DNA of 19,585 bases from Burkholderiales bacterium (lineage in GTDB: Bacteria > Pseudomonadota > Gammaproteobacteria > Burkholderiales > SG8-39), in NCBI GenBank assembly GCA_919902965.1, contig CAKKSJ010000344.1, forward strand, positions 1 through 19,585, read 5' to 3'. Each line of letters begins with the position of its first letter. Positions within the stretch are counted from its first letter, which is position 1. A program made the translations under genes and the position numbers. Of this stretch, positions 7,997 through 13,790 are shown one piece after another. The notes below the pieces were generated by a model. The model was not told the origin of the DNA, searched no databases, and was given only the letters and a program-made list of their open reading frames with translations.

Positions 7997-8114
7997 AAGA
8001 ACTCATTACAAAATGAGGGGATATCCCCTGCGGGGACTTGCTTCGCGGCGCATCCCCTCATACTCCCCTAAGTCAGAGGCCATTTCGATAATTCTGAAAT
8101 GGCCTCTAAGTTGC
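7997..8114 (-). promoter_or_regulatory. Structured intercistronic leader upstream of tcuA
   Basis: The 118-base gap between the TIM-barrel gene and tcuA is packed with inverted repeats. (a) A perfect 12-bp stem at 8075-8086/8096-8107 (AGAGGCCATTTC and complement) with a 9-base loop. (b) A 9-bp pairing TGAGGGGAT/ATCCCCTCA at 8014-8022 with 8052-8060. (c) A self-complementary GGGGATATCCCC at 8017-8028, which competes for the same bases. (d) A 6-bp hairpin at 8002-8007/8012-8017 that would sequester the tcuA ribosome site (AATGAG). Pairings b, c and d cannot all form together, as in an attenuator or a translational switch. It may instead be a REP-like element. No ligand class is recognised. Confidence 0.55.
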
Positions 8115-8954
8115 TCACCGGCCGCGCCCCTGGGCGGGCCAACCCATGGCGATGAGCTTCTCTGCGCTGGTTTGTATGTCTATATCCGGCGTGCCGGTGA
8201 TGATCTCGAGCATCGGCAGCTCCGCATAGCCTATTTTAGCCAGCACTGGAGGCAATGCCGCAAAGGGCACGATGCCGCTGCCGACCGTATCGTGACGATA
8301 GACTTCGTGCCCGGTGTCGGACAGATGCACCAGTCGCAGGCGATCGCGCACCCGTTCGAGTCCGTACGAGGGGTCCTCGCGATGAAACACGGCGTTGGCG
8401 ACGTCATAGACAATGCCTACGGATGGGTTGGCGTACTGGTCGAGCGCCGCGGCCAGCTTATCTGCGTCTGGAAGGAAAGCGAACGGCAGGTTCTCGATCC
8501 AGATTTGGGTGCCGCAGCGCTCGGCGAGCGGCGCCAGCCGGTCCAGGGCGGCATAAAAATACCCCATCATTCTGGCTTTGGGCAGAGGAAAAAGCGGATT
8601 CGGCTTTCCCGGTCCGACGATAAGGCCGGGCACCCCCAGATCGCCCGCCAGCACGACTGCATCGCTGAGTTGCGACAGCGAGTAATCGCGCATCTCCTTC
8701 GATGCGGCGGCGACGTTGATGTCGATGTTCGGCATGTTGAGCGTGATCAGGCGCAGCTGCCTGGATGCAAGATGACTGCGCAGACTGCGTCGCGCGCTCG
8801 CTTCCGTTTCCGACGGCCATAAATGGCCTGGAAACAAGACCAGCTCGAAGTCTGCGTGGCCTTGGGCTGCCAGGTGGGCCAGGCAGTCCTTCGCGCTGTG
8901 GCTAAGCACATAGGCGTAGGTGTTGACCGCGAAGGCTGCAGCGTGAGGCGGCAT
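8115..8954 (-). CDS. Sugar phosphate isomerase/epimerase-like TIM-barrel protein
   Basis: A 279-residue cytoplasmic protein of the xylose-isomerase-like TIM-barrel (AP endonuclease 2) superfamily, whose members isomerise, epimerise or dehydrate sugars and hydroxy acids using a divalent metal. The opening AVNTYAYV is the usual first strand. Likely metal ligands fall in the family order: E154 in WIENLPF, D184 in IVYDVANA, H210 in LVHLSDT and E250 in MLEII. Length is standard. It is the first gene of the leftward transcript, about 73 bases from the candidate start site, with GGAA nine bases before the ATG. Its position ahead of tcuA, and opposite the IclR gene, suggests it prepares or processes the substrate of the flavoproteins; the reaction cannot be specified. 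It is separated from tcuA by a structured gap. Confidence 0.87.
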   Translation of the reverse strand: MPPHAAAFAVNTYAYVLSHSAKDCLAHLAAQGHADFELVLFPGHLWPSETEASARRSLRSHLASRQLRLITLNMPNIDINVAAASKEMRDYSLSQLSDAVVLAGDLGVPGLIVGPGKPNPLFPLPKARMMGYFYAALDRLAPLAERCGTQIWIENLPFAFLPDADKLAAALDQYANPSVGIVYDVANAVFHREDPSYGLERVRDRLRLVHLSDTGHEVYRHDTVGSGIVPFAALPPVLAKIGYAELPMLEIITGTPDIDIQTSAEKLIAMGWPAQGRGR

Positions 8955-9033
8955 TTCGATGGTTTCCGTGCCTGGCGATAGAGCGACAATCGACTCGCCG
9001 GGCCGAATCGCGCTTGGATGCGGCGAGAGAGAT

Positions 9034-9063
9034 AGTCTAAACTTTCACAATAACAAACGTCAA
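9034..9063 (-). promoter_or_regulatory. Leftward promoter of the catabolic cluster
   Basis: On the minus strand TTGACG (9063-9058) and TAGACT (9039-9034) are separated by 18 bases. The -35 matches the sigma-70 consensus at five of six positions and the -10 at four. Transcription would start near 9027. The -35 is the left arm of the palindrome at 9058-9075, so a bound regulator would compete with or contact RNA polymerase. Confidence 0.6.
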
Positions 9064-9075
9064 CTCATATTGACG
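9058..9075. promoter_or_regulatory. Palindromic operator candidate for the IclR regulator
   Basis: The sequence CGTCAA-CTCATA-TTGACG is a perfect 6-bp inverted repeat with a 6-base spacer, in the divergent region between the IclR gene and the catabolic cluster. Both arms read TTGACG outward and coincide with -35 hexamers of the two divergent promoter candidates. IclR-family dimers bind short palindromes in such positions and usually control their own gene and the divergent operon. Binding by this IclR protein is inferred. Confidence 0.55.
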
Positions 9076-9101
9076 GTGTTAGGGAAATTCTGAGCTATAA
9101 T
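9070..9101 (+). promoter_or_regulatory. Rightward promoter of the IclR gene
   Basis: A perfect TATAAT -10 hexamer lies at 9096-9101. The best upstream -35 is TTGACG at 9070-9075, but the spacing is 20 bases, longer than the usual 16-18. Such promoters are often weak or activator-dependent. Transcription would start near 9108, giving a leader of about 130 bases. Confidence 0.5.
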
Positions 9102-9136
9102 TTGTGGAGCGGCGCATCAGCTCGCCATTGCGGAGC

Positions 9137-9159
9137 TTGCCGGCACGTTCGCCGGGCAA
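9137..9159 (+). other. Hairpin in the long leader of the IclR message
   Basis: TTGCCGGC and GCCGGGCAA pair around a 6-base loop with one bulged base. The hairpin lies within the predicted 130-base leader. Downstream in the same leader, 9173-9217 is a 14-codon open frame (ATG CGC GAC to TGA) without a convincing ribosome site. The IclR start itself has only a weak site. A role in limiting IclR expression is possible but unproven. Confidence 0.3.
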
Positions 9160-9239
9160 TCCGTGTGCTGCCATGCGCGACATGACCGAAGGGCGGCTGG
9201 TGTTGTTCAATCTGTGACCTAACCACGCGAGCGACCGAC

Positions 9240-10091
9240 ATGAAGAAAGCCACAGGCACGAAAGCGGCCACGCCGCGGCAGGATAAACCCGCGGTCGAAA
9301 AAGAACACGGCGGCGTTCAGTCGATCGCGCGTGCCTTCGCCATCGCCGAGGAGATCGCGCGCAATCGCGACGGCATCAGCCTGGCGGAGCTGAGCAAACG
9401 CGTAGGACTGCATAATAGCACCACCTTTCACCTGGTCAAGACCATGGTGCAGCTCGGCTACGTGAACCAGCTCGCGGACTCCAGGAAGTACCGCATAGGC
9501 CGGCGCATGTTTACGCTCGCGGCGGGCGCCATGGACGAGATCGAACTCGTCAGCGTCGCAACGCCCGTGCTCGAAAAACTGACCGGCGCGACCGGCGAAT
9601 ACAGCCATTTCGCGATCCGTTCCGGAGAACAGATCGTGGTGGTCGCCAAGACCGCGGGCACGGGAATATTCCAGATGGTCGACCGCACCGGCGCGATTCG
9701 TCCCGCGCACGCCACGGCGCTGGGCAAAGTGCTCCTTGCGGCCCTATCGCCGCCCCAGTTCGAGCGATATATGGAAACCTGCGAACTGCAGGCATTCACC
9801 GCCAAGACCATCGTCGAGCGCGAGCCTTTGCGGCGCGAGATAGAGGAAGTGAGGCGCAAGGATCTGGCATTCGACGACGGGGAATTCGATGCCGAAGCGC
9901 GCTGCGTTGCGGTTCCCGTGCGCGACTTTACCGGCCGGGTCGCCGGCGCCATCGGCATGTCCGGTCCGATGTGGCGGCTTTCGCTGCAGGCGCTGCAGGA
10001 CAAATCGAAATACGTGCGCGACGCCGCGGTGGCTTTGTCGGCGGAACTCGGTTATCAGCCGGAACGGGAACCGGCCGCGTCGCCTGCATGA
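9240..10091 (+). CDS. IclR-family transcriptional regulator
   Basis: A 283-residue DNA-binding regulator. Residues 25-90 form the winged helix-turn-helix: GVQSIARAFAIAEEIA, then GISLAELSKRVGLHNSTTFH as the helix-turn-helix, and YVNQLADSRKYRIGRRM as the wing. Residues about 95-275 form the IclR effector-binding domain, with the typical segments GEYSHFAIRSGEQIVVV, RPAHATALGKVLLAAL and CVAVPVRDFTGRVAGAIGMSGP. IclR proteins are tetramers that bind a small organic acid and act as repressor or activator. The divergent arrangement with the catabolic cluster, and the shared palindrome at 9058-9075, point to control of that cluster and of itself. The N-terminal 23 residues are basic and low in complexity (KKATGTKAATPRQDK). 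The ATG at 9240 is the best start, though its ribosome site is weak. The effector is probably the cluster's substrate or product. Confidence 0.93.
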   Translation: MKKATGTKAATPRQDKPAVEKEHGGVQSIARAFAIAEEIARNRDGISLAELSKRVGLHNSTTFHLVKTMVQLGYVNQLADSRKYRIGRRMFTLAAGAMDEIELVSVATPVLEKLTGATGEYSHFAIRSGEQIVVVAKTAGTGIFQMVDRTGAIRPAHATALGKVLLAALSPPQFERYMETCELQAFTAKTIVEREPLRREIEEVRRKDLAFDDGEFDAEARCVAVPVRDFTGRVAGAIGMSGPMWRLSLQALQDKSKYVRDAAVALSAELGYQPEREPAASPA

Positions 10092-10110
10092 CGCGCGCGA
10101 CCAGCGAACG

Positions 10111-10130
10111 GACGCGCACCAGGGCGCGTC
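10111..10130 (+). terminator. Weak candidate terminator after the IclR gene
   Basis: A perfect 7-bp stem GACGCGC/GCGCGTC with a 6-base loop lies 19 bases after the IclR stop and is followed by GTTTG rather than a true T-run. It sits in the 136-base gap between two convergent genes, where a terminator is expected. I see no better candidate for the opposing cold-shock gene. Confidence 0.35.
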
Positions 10131-10227
10131 GTTTGCATACTACCGGTTCGGGTGAGGATGCCAGCGGACAGGAATTACATCACCAAGCGCGCAGATCGGC
10201 TGACCGGCTTGATTGGCGACGCAGATG

Positions 10228-10434
10228 CTAGACGGACTTCAAATCTCCGGCGGATGTTTTGCCGTCCTGGCCTTTGACCAATTCGTATTGGATTTTTTGA
10301 CCCTCGTTCAATGTCGGCAGGCCGGCCTTTTCCACCGCCGAGATATGCACAAACACGTCTTTCGAGCCGTCGTCCGCCTGAATAAAACCGAAACCCTTGC
10401 CTGCGTTGAACCACTTCACTGTTCCAGTAGCCAC
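10228..10434 (-). CDS. Cold-shock protein (CspA family)
   Basis: A 68-residue single cold-shock domain that binds single-stranded RNA and DNA and acts as an RNA chaperone. It begins (M)ATGTVKWFNAGKGFGFI, which includes the RNP1 motif KGFGFI, and then has RNP2 as VFVHIS, with the usual C-terminal KGQDGKTSAGDLKSV. Length fits the family exactly. The start codon is GTG at 10434, with AGGAG 7 bases upstream; an upstream ATG at 10527 has no such site and would add residues unlike the family. A candidate promoter at 10462-10491 leaves only about 20 bases of leader, unlike the long thermosensing leader of E. coli cspA, so it may be a constitutive or growth-phase member. It is transcribed alone, convergent to the IclR gene. 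Confidence 0.95.
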   Translation of the reverse strand: MATGTVKWFNAGKGFGFIQADDGSKDVFVHISAVEKAGLPTLNEGQKIQYELVKGQDGKTSAGDLKSV

Positions 10435-10461
10435 GAAAATCTCCTGATAGAAATGTAGTCG

Positions 10462-10491
10462 AATATCAACCTGGCCAATGAAACAGTCCAA
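10462..10491 (-). promoter_or_regulatory. Candidate promoter of the cold-shock gene
   Basis: On the minus strand TTGGAC (10491-10486) and GATATT (10467-10462) are spaced by 18 bases, each matching the sigma-70 consensus at four of six positions. Transcription would begin near 10455, about 20 bases before the GTG start. Confidence 0.35.
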
Positions 10492-10550
10492 GTCGATGGG
10501 AAGCAGTCTAAAGCATCGTGCCTCCACTTACTACTGCAGGCTAGTGAAAC

Positions 10551-10690
10551 CCGGAAAATACTTTTTCCCGGAATCGGGGGGTAAGTTACGGATTTGCCCC
10601 TGGCTACCTTATTCCGGAGACTGCTGGGAGCCGGGAACCGGGTGAATCACAGCTTTTTCCCGGTCCCTGGCCGCGTACCCTTTATCCCGG
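10551..10690. repeat. Inverted and direct repeats in the cold-shock/uxaA intergenic gap
   Basis: The gap of 397 bases (10435-10831) between divergent genes holds no gene I can support. It contains an inverted repeat at 10551-10571 (CCGGAAAA with TTTTCCCGG, one bulge). A second inverted repeat at 10630-10642/10659-10671 has 11 of 13 positions paired. An imperfect direct repeat (CCCTGGC, then TACC, TTAT and CCGG) begins at 10598 and again at 10665. All share CCCGG-type cores. They may be regulator sites for one or both genes. Confidence 0.5.
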
Positions 10691-10709
10691 CAGTCGGATC
10701 GCCCGGAGT

Positions 10710-10739
10710 TTGTTAGCATCGGGTACCAGCCAAGAAAAT
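10710..10739 (+). promoter_or_regulatory. Weak candidate promoter for the UxaA-family gene
   Basis: TTGTTA (10710-10715) and GAAAAT (10734-10739) are 18 bases apart and match the sigma-70 consensus at four of six positions each. Transcription from here would give a leader of about 85 bases. The second copy of the direct repeat ends 20 bases upstream of the -35. Confidence 0.25.
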
Positions 10740-10831
10740 GCTCAACAGACAAGGCACGCGGTCCGCTCTGACGCCGATGGCCTCGAACCGGTAAGCGTCG
10801 CCATGAGGAATTGCAACAGCAAGGAGTTTGT

Positions 10832-12379
10832 ATGAACGCCCCCGATATGAAACAGCCCGCCGCAGCGGCGATCCGGCTGCATCCAAATGATAACGTGCTG
10901 GTCGCGCGCACCGACCTGGCGCAGGGAACTGTCGTCCCCGAAGAAAACCTGAGCTGCCTCAACCGCATCCCGGCCGGGCACAAGCTCGCGGCGCGCGCGC
11001 TGGCCAAAGGCGAAGCGGTGCTCAAGTACAACACGGTCATCGGTTTCGCGTCTGCGGATATCGTGCCCGGCACCCTGCTGCACCGGCTGAATATGGAGTT
11101 CCGCGAGTTCGACCGCGACTATGCCTATGCGCGAGACTACAAACCGGTGGACATGCTGCCCGAGGCCGGGCGCGCCAGCTTCATGGGCATCGTGCGCGAG
11201 GACGGCCGCGTGGCGACGCGCAATTACATCGGCATCGTCTCGACCGTGAATTGCTCGGCCACGGTGTCGCACCGCATCGCCGGCTGGTTCACGCCGGAGA
11301 CGCTGGCAGAATTTCCCAATATCGATGGCGTGGCCGCGTTCACGCATTCCAGCGGCTGCGGCATGGAATTGTCCGGCGAGCCCATGGACCTGCTGCGGCG
11401 CACGCTCGCGGGCTACATCCGTCATCCGAACATGGCTGCCGTGCTGGTGGTGGGACTGGGCTGCGAGCGCAACCAGATCAATACCCTGTTCGAGAGCGAG
11501 AAACTCAGCAACGGAACCAGGCTGCACAGCTTCATCATGCAGGACACCGGCGGGACGCGCAAAACCATAGAGGCCGGCGTCGCCGCGATCCAGGCGCTGC
11601 TGCCTGAGGCGAACCAGGTGCAGCGTGTTCCGGTTCCTGCGAGCCATATTACCGTCGGCCTGCAATGCGGCGGCTCGGACAGCTTTTCCTCGATCACTGC
11701 CAATCCCGCCTTGGGCGCCGCGATGGACATCCTGGTGCGCCATGGCGGCACTGCGGTGCTGTCGGAGACGCCGGAAATCTACGGCGTCGAGCACACGCTC
11801 ACGCGGCGTGCCGTTTCGCGCGAAGTGGGCGAGAAGCTGATCGCGCGCATCCGCTGGTGGAAGGACGTGTATGCGCTGGGCAGGGACGTGCAGATCAATG
11901 GCGTGGTCAGCCCCGGCAACCAGGCCGGCGGCCTGGCCAACATCCTGGAAAAATCGCTGGGCTCTGCGATGAAAGGCGGCACCGGACCGTTGATGGAAGT
12001 GTACAAGTACGCCGAGTTGGTGAAGCAGAAGGGTTTCGTATTCATGGACACCCCCGGTTACGATCCGGTATCGGCCACCGGCCAGATCGCAGGCGGCGCC
12101 AACATCGTGTGCTTCACCACCGGCCGCGGTTCGGCCTTCGGCTGCAAGCCCACGCCTTCGATCAAACTCGCCACCAACACGCCGATGTTCCGTAAACTCG
12201 AAGAGGACATGGACATCAATTGCGGGCAGATTCTGGACGGCACGGCGAGCATGGACGAGATGGCCGAACAGATCTTCCAGCTGATCCTGCGCACCGCATC
12301 GGGCGACAAAACCAAGAGCGAACTTTTCGGCCTGGGCGATCACGAGTTCGTGCCCTGGCAGATTGGCATCACCGGTTGA
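10832..12379 (+). CDS. uxaA: UxaA/GarD-family sugar-acid dehydratase (altronate dehydratase-like)
   Basis: This family removes water from hexonates or hexarates (D-altronate in UxaA, galactarate in GarD) to give 2-keto-3-deoxy acids, using Fe2+. The 515-residue protein has the full two-part layout: an N-terminal SAF domain (about residues 15-90, with IPAGHKLAARALAKGEAV and VIGFASADIVPGTLLH), a linker, then the catalytic part opening with FMGIVREDGRVATRNYIGIV and VNCSATV, followed by THSSGCGM near 171-178. The C terminus has ANIVCFTTGRGSAFGCKP and the usual glycine-rich and acidic stretches. The ATG at 10832 is preceded by AAGGAG at good spacing; an in-frame ATG at 10811 lacks one. No UxaB, UxaC or sugar-acid transporter gene adjoins it, so altronate and galactarate cannot be separated. 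It seems to form its own transcript, with an efflux operon starting just downstream. Confidence 0.9.
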   Translation: MNAPDMKQPAAAAIRLHPNDNVLVARTDLAQGTVVPEENLSCLNRIPAGHKLAARALAKGEAVLKYNTVIGFASADIVPGTLLHRLNMEFREFDRDYAYARDYKPVDMLPEAGRASFMGIVREDGRVATRNYIGIVSTVNCSATVSHRIAGWFTPETLAEFPNIDGVAAFTHSSGCGMELSGEPMDLLRRTLAGYIRHPNMAAVLVVGLGCERNQINTLFESEKLSNGTRLHSFIMQDTGGTRKTIEAGVAAIQALLPEANQVQRVPVPASHITVGLQCGGSDSFSSITANPALGAAMDILVRHGGTAVLSETPEIYGVEHTLTRRAVSREVGEKLIARIRWWKDVYALGRDVQINGVVSPGNQAGGLANILEKSLGSAMKGGTGPLMEVYKYAELVKQKGFVFMDTPGYDPVSATGQIAGGANIVCFTTGRGSAFGCKPTPSIKLATNTPMFRKLEEDMDINCGQILDGTASMDEMAEQIFQLILRTASGDKTKSELFGLGDHEFVPWQIGITG

Positions 12380-12412
12380 ATCGATCAGTGCTGCTGTTAA
12401 AATGGGAGCAGC
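12376..12412 (+). promoter_or_regulatory. Candidate promoter and operator of the RND efflux operon
   Basis: TTGAAT (12376-12381) and TAAAAT (12398-12403) are 16 bases apart; the -35 overlaps the uxaA stop codon. An inverted repeat GCTGCT/AGCAGC (12390-12395 and 12407-12412) flanks the -10, a position where a repressor could act. No regulator gene adjoins the operon. Transcription would begin near 12410, giving a leader of about 94 bases. Confidence 0.4.
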
Positions 12413-12503
12413 CCGATCAAGGCGCTCCCTGACTGAAAGCCGTTCCAGCCTTGCCAATTCATGCGTCCTGTCCAGGCGGGGCGTTACTCGCGGAAGACTA
12501 TCC

Positions 12504-13778
12504 ATGGCTGCAATGAACTATCGCGTCTCCAAGCCCATATCAGTCCGTGCATTCAGGCTCGTCATTGTGGCCGTGTCCGCGGCGATGGCATTGGCGGCAT
12601 GCGGCGCGAACGAGCAGGCGGCTGCGCCGCCTCGCGCAATGCCTGCGGCTGAAGTGGGCGTGGTCAGCGTCGCGCCCCGCACCTTTGGACTGATCACTGA
12701 ATTGCCCGGCCGGCTCGAAGCCTCGCGCGTGGCGCAGGTGCGCGCCCGCGTGGCGGGAATACTGGAAAAACGACTGTTCCGCGAAGGCAGCGATGTCAAA
12801 GCCGGCCAGCTGTTGTTTGAAATCGACAGCGCGCCCTATCGCGCCGCGGCCGCGAGCGCCGCAGCCTCGCTGGCGCGCGCGCAGGCCAACCTGACGCAGG
12901 CCGCCGCCCTGGCCGAGCGCTATCAGCCCCTGGTCAAGGCCAACGCCATCAGCAAGCAGGAATATGTCAGCGCGGTGGCGGCACACAAACTGGCCGAAGC
13001 CGATGTGGCCGCGGCAAGGGCCGCGGTGCAGACGGCGCAGATCAATCTCGGCTATGCCAGCGTGAGCTCGCCAATTTCCGGACGCATCGGCCGCACGCTG
13101 GTGACCGAAGGCGCGCTGATGGGGCAGGGGGAGGCGACACAGCTCGCCTTGGTGCAGCAGATCGATCCGATGTATGTGAATTTCACCCAATCCTCGGGCG
13201 AACTGCTGAACCTGCGCAAAGCGCTCGCCAGCGGCAGGCTCAAGCGCGCCTCCGCGGTGAAATCTGCCGCAGTGCGCGTGGTCCTGGAGGACGGCAGCGA
13301 GTACGCTGAGGCCGGCAAACTGCTGTTTGCTGACCTGAGCGTGGAACCCACTTCCGGTCAAGTCATGCTGCGCGCCGAACTGCCCAATCCCGACGGCGTG
13401 CTACTGCCGGGCATGTACGTGCGCGTGCGCCTGGAGCAGGCGCAGGCGCAGGATGTGATGCAACTGCCGCAGCAGGCGGTGACGCGCTCCGCCACCGGCG
13501 ACAGCGTGATGGTGGTCAGCGCAGAGGGCAAGGTCACGCCGCGTCAGGTCAAGCTCGGCGCGGCGCAAGACGGGCAGTGGATCGTGCTCGAGGGCCTGCA
13601 AAACGGCGAGCAGGTGATGGTCGACGGTTTCCAGAAACTGCGCGGCGGCGCGCCGGTGAAAGCGGTGCCGTGGCAGAGCGCGACGGCGGGCGCGGGCAAG
13701 GGCGGCAGCGCGCCGGGAGCGAAGCCCAAGGCGGCAGAAGCAGCCAAAGTGATGTCACCCGCCGCCGCCGGCAAATAA
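12504..13778 (+). CDS. RND efflux periplasmic adaptor lipoprotein (AcrA/MexA family)
   Basis: This periplasmic adaptor links the inner-membrane transporter to the outer-membrane channel in a tripartite pump. The 424-residue protein starts with a basic, hydrophobic lipoprotein signal ending in LAAC (C33), so it is anchored to the inner membrane by lipid. The lipoyl-like half opens with GRLEASRVAQVRARVAGILEK and GSDVKAGQLLFEIDSAPYR; an Ala-rich alpha-hairpin follows (AAASAAASLARAQANLTQAA and KLAEADVAAARAAVQTAQ). The second lipoyl half is INLGYASVSSPISGRIG, then beta-barrel and membrane-proximal parts with VLLPGMYVRVRLEQ. The C terminus is rich in Ala, Gly and Lys. The ATG at 12504 has GGAAG seven bases upstream. 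The transporter gene begins 12 bases after the stop. Substrates of the pump cannot be predicted. Confidence 0.94.
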   Translation: MAAMNYRVSKPISVRAFRLVIVAVSAAMALAACGANEQAAAPPRAMPAAEVGVVSVAPRTFGLITELPGRLEASRVAQVRARVAGILEKRLFREGSDVKAGQLLFEIDSAPYRAAAASAAASLARAQANLTQAAALAERYQPLVKANAISKQEYVSAVAAHKLAEADVAAARAAVQTAQINLGYASVSSPISGRIGRTLVTEGALMGQGEATQLALVQQIDPMYVNFTQSSGELLNLRKALASGRLKRASAVKSAAVRVVLEDGSEYAEAGKLLFADLSVEPTSGQVMLRAELPNPDGVLLPGMYVRVRLEQAQAQDVMQLPQQAVTRSATGDSVMVVSAEGKVTPRQVKLGAAQDGQWIVLEGLQNGEQVMVDGFQKLRGGAPVKAVPWQSATAGAGKGGSAPGAKPKAAEAAKVMSPAAAGK

Positions 13779-13790
13779 GGGGGCGCGTTC

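Noticed and set aside
8017..8060. CRISPR-like or mobile-element terminal repeats
   Set aside because: There are no regularly spaced copies, no transposase gene and no target duplication. The repeats pair with each other locally, as RNA hairpins do.
10742..12505. Open frame of 587 codons on the minus strand
   Set aside because: It is antisense to the uxaA-family gene, whose motifs are convincing. The minus product has none.
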